From the NCBI GenBank assembly GCA_016705325.1, contig JADIYJ010000007.1, positions 186,001 to 250,000 on the forward strand: a stretch of 64,000 nucleotides of DNA, read 5' to 3'. This DNA comes from Pseudomonadota bacterium. GTDB lineage: Bacteria > Pseudomonadota > Gammaproteobacteria > Steroidobacterales > Steroidobacteraceae. This document shows, one piece after another, positions 16,994 through 25,804 of this stretch; the stretch's first letter is position 1, and every line of letters begins with the position of its first letter. The position numbers were made by a program, and so were the translations under genes. The notes beneath the pieces were generated by a model. It ran no database searches and was not told where the DNA came from. It worked only from the letters and a program-made list of their open reading frames with translations.

Positions 16994-17860
16994 ATGCGCC
17001 GCCGCACCCCAGCTCGCCCGATCACCACCGCCGCCTTGCTCGTCGCTGCCGCTGCCGCTGCCGCTTTGCTCGCCCTCGCGCCGAATTCCAGCGCTTTGGC
17101 GGCCACGGGCGACAAGCAGACCGCGACCACCGCCCAGAAGCCGGCGGCCAACGCCAAACCGGCAGCACCTGCCGCGCCGCCGGTTGCGATCCCGGCCGAC
17201 GTGCGCGCGCGCGTCGTCGCGAAACTGCCGGGGGCGCAGGCGTCCGACGTCGCGGTCTCGCCGATTCCCGGCCTCTATGAAGTGGCCATGGGCGGATTGA
17301 TCGCTTACGTCAGCGCCGACGGCAAATACCTGCTGAGCGGTAACGTCTACGACCTCGATACGCAGGTGAACCTCACCGCCTCGCGTCGCAATTCGGCGCG
17401 CGCCAAGGCACTGGCGGCGGCGTCCGAAAGCAAGATGATCGTATTCGGGCCTGCCAACGCGAAGATGACGGTCACGGTATTCACGGACATCGACTGCGGC
17501 TACTGCCGCAAATTCCACAGCCAGATTGCCGAGGTGAACAAATCCGGCGTGCGTGTGCGCTACATGTTCTTTCCGCGCACCGGTCCTGGCACCGAATCGT
17601 GGACCAAGGCCGAACAGGTCTGGTGTGCCGCGGACCGCCGCGAGGCGCTCACGCGGGCGAAGAAGGGCGACGCGGTCAAGGGCAAGACCTGCGGCGACGC
17701 CGCGGTCAAATCGCAGTACGAACTGGGCTCGGACCTCGGCGTGGAAGGCACGCCCGCGATCTTCACGCAGACTGGCGATTACATCGGCGGCTACGTCACG
17801 CCGGCCGAACTGGTGCAGGCGATCCAGGAGTCGCAGAAGGCGGCGGTCGCTGCCCGCTGA
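16994..17860 (+). CDS. dsbC: Thiol:disulfide interchange protein DsbC
   Basis: The product has 288 residues. An N-terminal signal peptide (about residues 1-37, hydrophobic core AALLVAAAAAAALLALA) is followed by an unusually long Ala/Pro/Lys-rich linker to about residue 65. Then come the DsbC dimerisation domain (VSPIPGLYEVAMGGLIAYVSADGKYLLSG) and the thioredoxin fold with DIDCGYCRKFH (Cys168, Cys171). It isomerises wrong disulfides in the periplasm and is kept reduced by DsbD. A second cysteine pair (around 211 and 234) is typical of DsbC. It lies after xerD as in E. coli. fdxA converges on it with 11 bases between. Confidence 0.93.
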   Translation: MRRRTPARPITTAALLVAAAAAAALLALAPNSSALAATGDKQTATTAQKPAANAKPAAPAAPPVAIPADVRARVVAKLPGAQASDVAVSPIPGLYEVAMGGLIAYVSADGKYLLSGNVYDLDTQVNLTASRRNSARAKALAAASESKMIVFGPANAKMTVTVFTDIDCGYCRKFHSQIAEVNKSGVRVRYMFFPRTGPGTESWTKAEQVWCAADRREALTRAKKGDAVKGKTCGDAAVKSQYELGSDLGVEGTPAIFTQTGDYIGGYVTPAELVQAIQESQKAAVAAR

Positions 17861-17871
17861 TCTCCAGTCGC

Positions 17872-18195
17872 TCAGCGCTCGAGGTAACCCAGCTTGCCGG
17901 GGCGACCGTCCCATTCCTTGGCGTCGTCGGGCGCGTCCTTCTTCTCGGTGATTACCGGCCACTGCCTGGCGAGTTCGGCATTCAATTTGCGGAAATCCTG
18001 CTGGCCGGCAGGCAGTTCCTCTTCCGAGAAGATCGCCTCCGCCGGGCACTCCGGCTCGCACAGCGTGCAGTCGATGCACTCGTCCGGGTCGATCACCAGC
18101 ATGTTCGGGCCTTCGTGGAAGCAGTCCACCGGGCAGACTTCCACGCAGTCCATGTACTTGCACTTGATGCAGTTTTCCGTGACGACAAAGGTCAT
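17872..18195 (-). CDS. fdxA: Ferredoxin FdxA (7Fe-8S type)
   Basis: The product has 107 residues. MTFVVTENCIKCKYMDCVEVCPVDCFHEG and the later CIDCTLCEPECP hold the cysteines for one 3Fe-4S and one 4Fe-4S cluster in the Azotobacter-type seven-iron pattern. The C-terminal extension (EELPAGQQDFRKLNAELARQWPVI) is also standard. It is a soluble low-potential electron carrier. I chose ATG 18195 because GGAG lies about eight bases upstream and the protein starts exactly at the conserved MTFVV. The open frame extends further up without homology. A separate NUDIX gene lies 108 bases upstream on the same strand. Confidence 0.95.
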   Translation of the reverse strand: MTFVVTENCIKCKYMDCVEVCPVDCFHEGPNMLVIDPDECIDCTLCEPECPAEAIFSEEELPAGQQDFRKLNAELARQWPVITEKKDAPDDAKEWDGRPGKLGYLER

Positions 18196-18303
18196 CGGGG
18201 CACTCCGGACGTTGACTGATGACGAAAAAGGCGACAGCACGCGGCGGCGCAAGCTGGCGAGCGCTGTATTCTGCCAAAGCGCCGCCGCACTGCAAAATAA
18301 ATC

Positions 18304-18855
18304 CTACCTAACACCGCCGCTCCTGCGGTAATCGAGCGCGGTCAGGTGGTGGTTTTCGACACCGCGCCGACGGTCGTCGAAATAGCGGCGCAGGGCGAAT
18401 TCGACGCTGCGGAAGGCGATGTCCTGCCACGGAACCTCGTCCTCGCGGTAGAGGCCCACCTCCAGGCTCTCCGGGCTGGGGCCAAAGCGCGGTTGGGGCA
18501 ACTTCGCGCGGAACATCACGTGCACCTGGTCCGCGTGCAGCACGTGTACCACCGCCAGCAGCGAACCGATCTCCACCTCGGCCTGCGCCTCTTCGAACGA
18601 TTCGCGCCGCGCACCTTCCTGGGTCGTCTCGCCGCTTTCCATGAAACCGGCCGGGATCGTCCAGAAGCCGAGCCGCGGCTCGATCGCGCGTCGGCACAGC
18701 AGGATCCGGCCTGCATGCTCGGGCACGCAACCGACGATCAGCTTGGGATTCTGGTAGTGGACGACACCGCAGGCATCGCACACGTGGCGGGCGAGATGGT
18801 CGCCTTCGGGCGTGCGGAGCGAGACCGTGTTACCGCAGGCGGAGCAGAACTTCAT
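18304..18855 (-). CDS. NUDIX hydrolase with N-terminal zinc ribbon
   Basis: The product has 183 residues. The N-terminal CSACG...CDACGVVHYQNPK has two Cys-x2-Cys knuckles for zinc, like NudC-type and related NUDIX proteins. The NUDIX box GFMESGETTQEGARRESFEEAQAEVE retains the catalytic glutamates (RExxEE); the final conserved Gly is replaced by Gln. Such enzymes hydrolyse nucleoside diphosphates linked to another moiety, for example NADH, ADP-ribose or Nudix-type cofactors. The exact substrate is unknown, and the protein is shorter than full NudC. It lies downstream of tRNA-Leu on the minus strand, 27 bases from it. Confidence 0.88.
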   Translation of the reverse strand: MKFCSACGNTVSLRTPEGDHLARHVCDACGVVHYQNPKLIVGCVPEHAGRILLCRRAIEPRLGFWTIPAGFMESGETTQEGARRESFEEAQAEVEIGSLLAVVHVLHADQVHVMFRAKLPQPRFGPSPESLEVGLYREDEVPWQDIAFRSVEFALRRYFDDRRRGVENHHLTALDYRRSGGVR

Positions 18856-18882
18856 GGAAAGGGCTTAGGGGACAGGGGTTAG

Positions 18883-18970
18883 TGGTGCCGGGAGAGGGAA
18901 TCGAACCCTCACGAGTGATTAGCTCGCCGGATTTTGAGTCCGGTGCGTCTACCAGTTCCGCCATCCCGGC
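18883..18970 (-). tRNA. tRNA-Leu (anticodon CAA)
   Basis: The minus strand reads GCCGGGATGGCGG at the 5' end and pairs with the 3' TCCCGGC-A-CCA, so CCA is encoded. The anticodon loop is CTCAAAA, giving CAA (codon UUG). There is a long variable arm as expected for a class II tRNA-Leu, and a GGTTCGATTCC T-arm. Upstream on the minus strand, TATAAA at about 19022-19017 may be its -10 element. The region between it and the next gene at 19162 shows nothing else recognised. Confidence 0.97.
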
Positions 18971-19161
18971 ACCGGGCGCGCAGCTTACCCGATCGGGCTC
19001 ATCGGATGGAAACACTTTTATAATCATTCAGTTAACACGATTTTGGCGCTGATCTGCCACGACTCCTGCCACCACGGCAGCGAACCCGGTAAACTGCCGG
19101 CGGTCCTATGGCTCGCGTCGCCCCTGGGCGGCCGTTCCCTCCCCAGGAGACCGACCGAAGC

Positions 19162-19890
19162 ATGCGACGTTGCCTGTCTCACGGCCTGGCCACCTTCCTG
19201 GTGCTGCTGTCGACCGCTCTGGCCGCACCGGACGCCTTCGCGGCGCCATCCGTTCTGGCCGACAAACTGGTCGCCGAGGCTCCCAGGGCCAACCCCAAGG
19301 TGCTTGCCCTCGCGGCCCGCGCGGCCGAATGCGCGCGCAAGCAGGGCGTGCTCGATGGCTTCCGTCACCTCGCCGTCATCGATTACTCGCTGCCATCCAC
19401 GCAGCCTCGGCTCTGGGTCTTCGACCTCGAGCGCGGTCGGCTGATGTTCCAGGAGCTCGTTGCGCACGGCCGTAACACGGGTGACGCAATAGCAGAGCGC
19501 TTCTCCAACACAGAAGGCAGCCACATGTCGAGCATCGGGCTCTTCAAGACGCTGGAGCCTTACTACGGCAGCAATGGTTACTCGCTGCGGCTCTCGGGCC
19601 TCGATCCCGGTTTCAACGACAATGCGCTCGCGCGTGCGATCGTCATGCACGGCGCACCCTACGTCAGCGAGGCGATCGCCGAGCGACTTGGCCGGCTCGG
19701 CCGCAGCTGGGGTTGCCCGGCGCTGCGTCCCGAAATCGCCCGCACGGTCATCGACACGTTGAAGGGCGGCGCGCTGCTGTTCGCCTATTACCCGGACCGC
19801 AAATGGCTCGCCGAGTCGCCGTATTTCCAGTGCGACGTCCCGCGGGAACGCGTGGTCACTTCGACGTCGCAGCCTTCGAACTCGGGTTGA
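19162..19890 (+). CDS. Murein L,D-transpeptidase catalytic-domain family protein, exported
   Basis: The product has 242 residues. A signal peptide (MRRCLSHGLATFLVLLSTALAAPDAFAA) is followed by an YkuD_2-type domain with FRHLAVIDYSLPS, HGRNTGDAIAERFSNTEGSHMSS, IVMHGAPYV and the catalytic-type SWGCPALRPE (S-x-GC-x3-R). Such proteins are annotated as L,D-transpeptidase-like and may remodel peptidoglycan; function is rarely tested. ATG 19162 is preceded by AGGAGA and starts the signal peptide, so I prefer it to ATG 19108. A TATAAT lies at 19019-19024. The C-terminus abuts a possible gene remnant. Confidence 0.85.
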   Translation: MRRCLSHGLATFLVLLSTALAAPDAFAAPSVLADKLVAEAPRANPKVLALAARAAECARKQGVLDGFRHLAVIDYSLPSTQPRLWVFDLERGRLMFQELVAHGRNTGDAIAERFSNTEGSHMSSIGLFKTLEPYYGSNGYSLRLSGLDPGFNDNALARAIVMHGAPYVSEAIAERLGRLGRSWGCPALRPEIARTVIDTLKGGALLFAYYPDRKWLAESPYFQCDVPRERVVTSTSQPSNSG

Positions 19891-20011
19891 CGACGCGCAT
19901 GCCGAAATCGGTGCGCTGTTCGGCGCATCGGCCGGTTTTTCCAAGTCGCAGCTTGCCCGCGCGCTCGATCGCGTCGCGCAGCTGCAGACACAGTCGCAGG
20001 CGCTCGACGCA

Positions 20012-20233
20012 ATGCCGTCGGCGATTGGCGAGCGTCCGGTCGTCGAGCGCGCCGGCACGAGCGTGCCGATCGACACGCTCGAGGCGCAGGTGCAGTGGAT
20101 CGACCAGCAGATTTCCGTCGCCGACGGTGCGATCGATCCGGGCTCTGCCGAGCAGCTCTGGCGCAAACGCGTCGGCGCGATGAACTCCCTGGTGCAGTTG
20201 CGCTACGTGGAAGCGCAGCGCATCGACATGTGA
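20012..20233 (+). CDS. Small protein, possibly the remnant of an anti-sigma-like gene
   Basis: The frame gives 73 residues from ATG 20012, but codon structure looks coding well before it. The same frame is open from 19763 and reads DDAHAEIGALFGASAGFSKSQ and on from about 19889, with no ATG, GTG or TTG before 20012. No ribosome site precedes 20012. The C-terminal half (LEAQVQWIDQQISVADGAIDP...LWRKRVGAMNSLVQLRY) resembles the tail of periplasmic proteins encoded between an ECF sigma gene and a PDZ gene in some gammaproteobacteria. That resemblance is from memory. Here the PDZ gene follows 16 bases later but no sigma gene precedes it. It may be a 5'-truncated remnant or a gene with a non-standard start. 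Confidence 0.4.
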   Translation: MPSAIGERPVVERAGTSVPIDTLEAQVQWIDQQISVADGAIDPGSAEQLWRKRVGAMNSLVQLRYVEAQRIDM

Positions 20234-20249
20234 CCACGAGGACGTGACC

Positions 20250-21260
20250 ATGCAATCCGTACCAATCAGAACAGTGATGCAGCGCGTGCCCGGCGCGTTG
20301 CTCGCGGCCGCCATCGCGCTGGCGGCGACGACACAGGTTGCCGTTGCCACCGAGACGCAGGACACGGCACAGCTGCAGCAGGAACTCGACGCGGCGCGCG
20401 GTCGGCTCGACGCTGCGGCACGCGACATCGCCGATCTCTCGCGCAAACTCTACGGCGACGACTTCGCCGGCGTGCCGATGCCGCCACCCGGCGGAGCGCC
20501 CCGTGGCGCCATGCTCGGCATCAACGTCGGCGGCAGTCCCGACCTCGCGGAAGGCGTCGAAGTAATGGGCGTGAGTCCATCCGGCCCGGCCGCGGCCGCC
20601 GGCCTGAAGACGGGCGACGTGATCGTGGCGATCGATGGCAAACCGCTCATGAAGACCGGCGACCGCGCCGCGGGCCGCCAGCTCATCGACCAGATGCGCG
20701 GCCTGCAGCCGGGTCAGAAGGTCAAGGTGGACTACCTGCGCGACGGCAAGAAGCTGTCGACGACGGTGACCACCGTGGCTGCCGAGCCACCGCTGGCCCG
20801 CATGCTGCGTGAGCACCTGCCGATGCTCGAGGGCATGCAGATTCCTCCTGAATTGCAGGAAATGGTGCACCCAGGTGGCCGCGGCTTCCGCGCGCTCGAA
20901 CTGGTGCCGATCACGCCCAGCCTTGGTCAGTACTTTGGCACCGACAAGGGCCTGCTCGTCGTCAAGGCGCCGGCTGCGCCGGGCCCGGGCCTGGAGGAGG
21001 GCGACGTGATTCTTGCGATCGGCGGACGCACCCCGGAAAATCCGCGTCACGCCTTCCGCATCCTCGGGTCGTACCAGCCCGGGGAGAAGGTCAAGTTCGA
21101 AGTGCTGCGTCAGCGCAAGCACCTGGCCCTCGACGTCCTGATGCCGGCGGCCGACCCCCTGAGCCCGGGCTTCCGCCCTGATCCGCCGCCGCGCGCGCCC
21201 AACTCGCCGGTGCCTCCGGCGCCGCCGACCGACACGAAGGGTGGCGGCATCTCGTCCTGA
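20250..21260 (+). CDS. Exported protein with two PDZ domains
   Basis: The product has 336 residues. A signal peptide (about 1-34) is followed by a short coiled coil (LQQELDAARGRLDAAARDIADLSRKL). The first PDZ domain has GVEVMGVSPSGPAAAAGLKTGDVIVAIDGKP and the second GLLVVKAPAAPGPGLEEGDVILAIGGRTP. A Pro-rich tail ends the protein. No protease domain is visible, so it is a periplasmic adaptor or regulator rather than a DegP enzyme. ATG 20250 has GAGGA seven bases upstream; a GTG two codons earlier is less likely. The upstream small ORF may be co-transcribed. Confidence 0.82.
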   Translation: MQSVPIRTVMQRVPGALLAAAIALAATTQVAVATETQDTAQLQQELDAARGRLDAAARDIADLSRKLYGDDFAGVPMPPPGGAPRGAMLGINVGGSPDLAEGVEVMGVSPSGPAAAAGLKTGDVIVAIDGKPLMKTGDRAAGRQLIDQMRGLQPGQKVKVDYLRDGKKLSTTVTTVAAEPPLARMLREHLPMLEGMQIPPELQEMVHPGGRGFRALELVPITPSLGQYFGTDKGLLVVKAPAAPGPGLEEGDVILAIGGRTPENPRHAFRILGSYQPGEKVKFEVLRQRKHLALDVLMPAADPLSPGFRPDPPPRAPNSPVPPAPPTDTKGGGISS

Positions 21261-21328
21261 GACAGCCTGGAAGAGCCGCGGCAGAGGGGTCCGGGCCAAC
21301 GGTTCCCTCTGCTAGCATGCGCGCCCCT

Positions 21329-22381
21329 ATGCGGCGCACCGACTTCCATTTCGACCTGCCCGATGCGCTGATCGCCCGCCACCCCGCGCCACAGCGCAGT
21401 GGCAGCCGGCTGCTCCATCTCGAAGGGGCGACAGGTGCGCTCACGGATCGCCAGTTCCGCGACCTGCCCGGCCTGCTGCGGCCGGGCGACCTGCTGGTGT
21501 TCAACGACACGCGCGTGATTCCCGCGCGGCTGTACGGCCACAAGCTCGAAAGCGGCGGCAAGGTCGAGGTCATGCTCGAGCGGCTGACCGGCTTGCGCAC
21601 GGCCATCGTGCAGTTGCGCGCAGGCAAGCCGTCGCGACCCGGCGCCGTGATCGACCTCGGCGGTGGCGACACGCTCACCATCCTCGAGCGCCACGAGGAC
21701 TTCTGGCGCGTCGAATTCAGCGGCGACGCACACGCGACCTTCGATCGCCTCGGCGAGATGCCGCTGCCGCCGTACGTGGCACGCGCAGCCGAACTCGAGG
21801 ATCGCGAGCGTTACCAGACCGTGTACGCACGTGAGCCCGGCGCGGTTGCCGCGCCGACCGCGGGTCTGCATTTCGACGACGCGGTCCTGCAAGCCTGCCG
21901 CGCGGCGGGCGCCGAGTTCGCTTATGTGACGCTGCACGTGGGCGCGGGTACCTTTCAGCCCGTGCGGGTCGACAACGTCGAAGAGCACCGCATGCATTCC
22001 GAGTGGTACACCGTGCCCGGAGCGACCTGCGAAGCGGTGGCTGCGGCTCGCGTACGCGGCGCTCGCGTCATCGCGGTGGGTACGACAGCGGTGCGGTCGC
22101 TCGAGAGTGCGGCGGCGTCCGGTCGGCTCGAGTCGTATGCCGGCGAGACACGGCTCTTCATCACGCCGGGCAGGCGTTTTCGCGTGATCGATGCGATGGT
22201 GACCAACTTCCATCTGCCCGAATCGACGCTGCTGATGCTGGTCAGTGCCTTCGCCGGGCGCGAGCACGTGCTGGAGGCGTACCGTCACGCAGTCGCGCAG
22301 CAGTACCGCTTCTTCAGTTACGGCGATGCGATGTTCATCGAGCCGGCGCCTGCAGCGCTCGATCGCGGGAGCGCGGCATGA
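21329..22381 (+). CDS. queA: S-adenosylmethionine:tRNA ribosyltransferase-isomerase QueA
   Basis: The product has 350 residues. QueA transfers and rearranges the ribosyl group of SAM onto 7-aminomethyl-7-deazaguanine at tRNA position 34 to give epoxyqueuosine. Characteristic segments are MRRTDFHFDLPDALIARHP, LVFNDTRVIPARLYG, REPGAVAAPTAGLHFDD (as PGAVAAPTAGLHF) and TNFHLPESTLLMLVSAFAG. I prefer ATG 21329 to ATG 21317 because the conserved N-terminus begins there. No clear ribosome site favours either. The stop overlaps the tgt start (ATGA at 22378-22381), so the two are translationally coupled. Confidence 0.96.
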   Translation: MRRTDFHFDLPDALIARHPAPQRSGSRLLHLEGATGALTDRQFRDLPGLLRPGDLLVFNDTRVIPARLYGHKLESGGKVEVMLERLTGLRTAIVQLRAGKPSRPGAVIDLGGGDTLTILERHEDFWRVEFSGDAHATFDRLGEMPLPPYVARAAELEDRERYQTVYAREPGAVAAPTAGLHFDDAVLQACRAAGAEFAYVTLHVGAGTFQPVRVDNVEEHRMHSEWYTVPGATCEAVAAARVRGARVIAVGTTAVRSLESAAASGRLESYAGETRLFITPGRRFRVIDAMVTNFHLPESTLLMLVSAFAGREHVLEAYRHAVAQQYRFFSYGDAMFIEPAPAALDRGSAA

Positions 22382-23523
22382 AATTTGAGCTGCTGGGAAC
22401 GGCCGGCGCCGCGCGGCGCGGCCGCCTGCACCTGCAGCACGGGACCGTCGAGACGCCCGTGTTCATGCCCGTGGGCACCTACGGCACGGTCAAGGCGATG
22501 ACGCCCGAGGAACTCACGGGCCTCGGCGCGCAGATCGTCCTCGGCAACACGTTTCACCTGCTGCTGCGACCGGGCACCGACGTCATCCGTGCCCATGGCG
22601 GGCTGCACGGATTCATGCACTGGTCGGGGCCGATCCTGACCGATTCGGGTGGCTTCCAGGTCTTCAGCCTCGCCGAACTGCGCAAGCTGACCGAGGCGGG
22701 CGTGAATTTCCGCTCGCCCGTCAATGGCGACGCCGTGTTCCTGAGTCCCGAAATCTCGATGCAGGTGCAGACCGCGCTCAATTCCGACATCGTCATGGCG
22801 TTCGACGAATGTCCGCCGTATCCGGCGACCGAGCAGCAGGCGCGGACGTCGATGGAACTGTCGATGCGCTGGGCGCGCCGCAGTCGCGACGAATTCACGC
22901 GCCTGGCCAACCCCAACGCCTTGTTCGGCATCGTGCAGGGCGGCACGTTCCTGGGTCTGCGGCATGAATCGCTGGGCCAGCTGGTCGACATCGGCTTTGA
23001 CGGCTACGCCGTGGGCGGCCTGGCGGTGGGTGAGCCCGCGGCCGAACGCAATGCCGTGCTCGAGGCGCTCGCGCCGGCGTTGCCCAGGGATCGACCCCGA
23101 TACCTGATGGGCGTCGGCACCCCAGCCGACATCGTCCAGGCGGTCGCCCGCGGCATCGACATGTTCGACTGCGTCATGCCGACGCGAAACGCCCGCAACG
23201 GTCATTTGTTCACCTCGCAGGGAGTGATCAAGATCCGCAATGCCGGGCACCAGGCGGACACCTCGCCGCTGGACCCGCAGTGCGCCTGCTACACCTGCCG
23301 CAACTTCAGCCGCGCGTACCTGCGGCACCTCGACCGTTGCAATGAAATCCTCGGCGCAAGGCTCAATTCGATCCACAACCTGCACTATTACCTGTGCCTG
23401 ATGGCGCGGATCCGGGCGGCCCTCGACGCCAACCGGTTCGAGGCCTTCCAGGCGGAATTCCTCGCCGGCCCGGAAGCGGGGCCCGTGACTACATCCGGCA
23501 GTCCGGCCGACCCTCGGGTATAA
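22378..23523 (+). CDS. tgt: tRNA-guanine transglycosylase Tgt
   Basis: The product has 381 residues. Tgt swaps guanine-34 of GUN-anticodon tRNAs for preQ1. The sequence shows TDSGGFQVFSLA (nucleophile region), AFDECPPYPA, GIVQGG, GYAVGGLAVGE, FDCVMPTRNARNGHLFT and the zinc site CACYTCRNFSRAYLRHLDRCNEILG...H. The order queA-tgt-yajC-secD-secF is conserved in gammaproteobacteria. The stop TAA (23521-23523) forms part of a perfect TATAAT. Confidence 0.97.
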   Translation: MKFELLGTAGAARRGRLHLQHGTVETPVFMPVGTYGTVKAMTPEELTGLGAQIVLGNTFHLLLRPGTDVIRAHGGLHGFMHWSGPILTDSGGFQVFSLAELRKLTEAGVNFRSPVNGDAVFLSPEISMQVQTALNSDIVMAFDECPPYPATEQQARTSMELSMRWARRSRDEFTRLANPNALFGIVQGGTFLGLRHESLGQLVDIGFDGYAVGGLAVGEPAAERNAVLEALAPALPRDRPRYLMGVGTPADIVQAVARGIDMFDCVMPTRNARNGHLFTSQGVIKIRNAGHQADTSPLDPQCACYTCRNFSRAYLRHLDRCNEILGARLNSIHNLHYYLCLMARIRAALDANRFEAFQAEFLAGPEAGPVTTSGSPADPRV

Positions 23524-23524
23524 T
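23519..23524 (+). promoter_or_regulatory. TATAAT -10 box overlapping the tgt stop
   Basis: A perfect TATAAT straddles the last codons of tgt. It lies 55 bases before yajC, so it could start a yajC-secD-secF transcript independent of queA-tgt. No clear -35 match lies 16-18 bases upstream. Confidence 0.35.
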
Positions 23525-23578
23525 CCGCGGTCATTTTCCAAGCATGACCCCTCGGTCGAGGGGCAACAGGAGTTCCTG

Positions 23579-23908
23579 ATGGACTGGTTGATCGCGAGCG
23601 CCCACGCCCAGGCGGCCACGGGTGCCCAGCCGAATGCGCTGCTGCAGATGCTGCCCTTGCTGCTCATCTTCGTCGTGTTCTATTTCCTGCTGATCCGGCC
23701 CCAGGCCAAGCGGGCGAAGGAGCACAAGGCCCTGGTGGCCGCACTCAGCGTCGGCGACGAAGTCGTCACGGCCGGCGGCATCCTCGGCAAGGTCACCGAG
23801 ACCTCCGACAATTTCCTCACCGTCGAAATCGCGAACGGCGTGCAGGTGAAGGTCCAGCGCCATACGGTCACCAGCGTGCTGCCCAAAGGCACCCTGAAGA
23901 GCGCCTGA
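23579..23908 (+). CDS. yajC: Sec translocon accessory subunit YajC
   Basis: The product has 109 residues. It has a short N-terminus, one transmembrane helix (LLQMLPLLLIFVVFYFLLI) and the conserved cytoplasmic part RPQAKRAKEHKALVAALSVGDEVVTAGGILGKV. YajC associates with SecDF at the inner membrane and supports protein export. ATG 23579 is preceded by AGGAG at 23568-23572. secD follows after 22 bases. Confidence 0.96.
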   Translation: MDWLIASAHAQAATGAQPNALLQMLPLLLIFVVFYFLLIRPQAKRAKEHKALVAALSVGDEVVTAGGILGKVTETSDNFLTVEIANGVQVKVQRHTVTSVLPKGTLKSA

Positions 23909-23930
23909 ACAGTCGTCCCGGAGTTCGCGC

Positions 23931-25802
23931 ATGCACAGTTACCCGGCCTGGAAGATCTGGCTGGTCGTCATCGTCCTGCTCGTGGGCACGGTGCTCGCCC
24001 TGCCGAACGTGTTCGGCGACGCGCCCGCACTGCAGCTCTCGCGCAATGACCGCACCGCCGTCACCGACGGCCAGCGCCAGCAAGTCGTTTCGTTGCTGCA
24101 GTCAAAGGGCGTGACAGTCGAGAATTCGTATCTCGAGGGCGACCGACTCGTCCTGCGCTTCGACGACGTGAGCGCTCGCCTCAAGGCGCGCGATGTCGTG
24201 CAGCAGGGCGCCACAGCCGAATACCTGGTGGCTCTGTCCGACGTGCCCCGCACGCCGGGCTGGATGCGTGCAATGGGCCTCAAGCCGATGAGCCTCGGAC
24301 TGGACCTGCGCGGCGGCGTCTACTTCATGTACGAAGTCGACGCGCAGGGTGCCGTGAAGCAGCTGCTCACGAGCATGGAGAGCGACTACCGGACGATGCT
24401 GCGCAAGGAAAGAATTCCTTTCACCGGCGTGGCCAGCGACGGCGTCGACACGGTCAGGATCGGCCTGCGCAGCGGCGACGACGCGCAGAAGGTCGCGAAC
24501 CTGCTCAGGCAGCAGGACCCGAACCTGTCGATCGACACGGACACGCTCGGTGCGGGCGGCTCGGTCACGGTCCGGCTGAGCCCGACGCAGATCAAGCAGC
24601 GCCAGGACTTCGCGATCCAGCAGAACATCACGACGCTGCGCAATCGCGTGGACGAACTCGGCGTCACGGAGCCGATCGTCGCCCGCCAGGGCCTCGACCG
24701 CATCGTCGTGCAGCTGCCCGGCGTGCAGGATCCCAACGAAGCGCTGCGCGTGCTCGGTGCGACGGCTACCCTCGAGTTCCGGCTCGTGGACGAGCAGAAC
24801 GACGCATTGCTCGCCGCCAGCACGAAGCGTGCGCCGCTCGGCACCAAGCTCTACCACACGCGCGACGGCCGGCCGGTCCTGCTCAAGCGCGAAACGATCG
24901 TCTCGGGTGAGCAGCTCACGGACGCCAGCTCCGGCTTCCAGCAGGGTGAGCCCGCGGTCATGGTCACGCTCGATGCCCGCGGTGCGTCGAAGATGCTCGA
25001 GACCACGCGCCAGAACCTCGGCAAACCCATGGCAGTCGTGTTCATCGAGAAGAAGCGCGTGGCCGAAGGCCAGCCCTGCAAGGGTGTCCGCGCGGGCAAC
25101 GAATGCACCGAGGAGCAGGTCATCAATCAGGCCACCATCCGCGGCGTGTTCGGCAGCAATTTCCAGATCACGGGCGTGATGGCCAACGAGGCGCGTGAAC
25201 TCGCGCTGCTGCTGCGCGCAGGCTCGCTGGCTGCCCCGCTCTACATCGTCGAACAGCGCAGTGTCGGCCCGAGCCTGGGCGCGGACAACATCGAGCGCGG
25301 CGTCAACGCGCTGATCCTCGGCCTCGTGGTCACGTTCATCTTCATGGCCGTGTATTACCAGGCGTTCGGGATGGTGGCGAACATCGTCCTGCTGACCAAC
25401 GTGGTGCTGCTCGCGGCGCTGCTGTCGATGCTGCAGGCTTCGCTGTCGCTGCCCGGCATCGCGGGCATCGTGCTCACGGTCGGCATGGCCGTGGACGCCA
25501 ACATCCTGATCTTCGAGCGCATCCGCGAGGAACTGCGCAACGGCGTGAGTCCGCACGCGGCGATCGGCGCGGGCTACGAGAAGGCCTTCTCCGCGATCGC
25601 CGACTCGAACATCACCACGCTGATCGCGGGCGTCGTGCTGTTCACGTTCGGTTCCGGACCGGTGCGCGGCTTTGCCGTCGTGCTGTCGCTCGGCATCGTC
25701 ACGTCGATGTTTACCGCGCTGGTCGTCAGCCGCGTGCTCGTCTACCTGCTCTGGGACCGCAAGCGCAAGCTCGACCGCCTCTCGATCGGGATGGGGTACT
25801 GA
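23931..25802 (+). CDS. secD: Protein translocase subunit SecD
   Basis: The product has 623 residues. An N-terminal transmembrane helix is followed by the large periplasmic P1 domain and five C-terminal helices. Hallmarks are GLDLRGGVYFMYEVD, NQATIRGVFGSNFQITG, LRAGSLAAPLYIVEQRSVGPSLGADNI and the RND motif GMAVDANILIFERIREEL. SecD with SecF uses the proton gradient to pull exported proteins into the periplasm. ATG 23931 has GGAG upstream. The secF start is two bases after the stop. Confidence 0.97.
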   Translation: MHSYPAWKIWLVVIVLLVGTVLALPNVFGDAPALQLSRNDRTAVTDGQRQQVVSLLQSKGVTVENSYLEGDRLVLRFDDVSARLKARDVVQQGATAEYLVALSDVPRTPGWMRAMGLKPMSLGLDLRGGVYFMYEVDAQGAVKQLLTSMESDYRTMLRKERIPFTGVASDGVDTVRIGLRSGDDAQKVANLLRQQDPNLSIDTDTLGAGGSVTVRLSPTQIKQRQDFAIQQNITTLRNRVDELGVTEPIVARQGLDRIVVQLPGVQDPNEALRVLGATATLEFRLVDEQNDALLAASTKRAPLGTKLYHTRDGRPVLLKRETIVSGEQLTDASSGFQQGEPAVMVTLDARGASKMLETTRQNLGKPMAVVFIEKKRVAEGQPCKGVRAGNECTEEQVINQATIRGVFGSNFQITGVMANEARELALLLRAGSLAAPLYIVEQRSVGPSLGADNIERGVNALILGLVVTFIFMAVYYQAFGMVANIVLLTNVVLLAALLSMLQASLSLPGIAGIVLTVGMAVDANILIFERIREELRNGVSPHAAIGAGYEKAFSAIADSNITTLIAGVVLFTFGSGPVRGFAVVLSLGIVTSMFTALVVSRVLVYLLWDRKRKLDRLSIGMGY

Positions 25803-25804
25803 TC

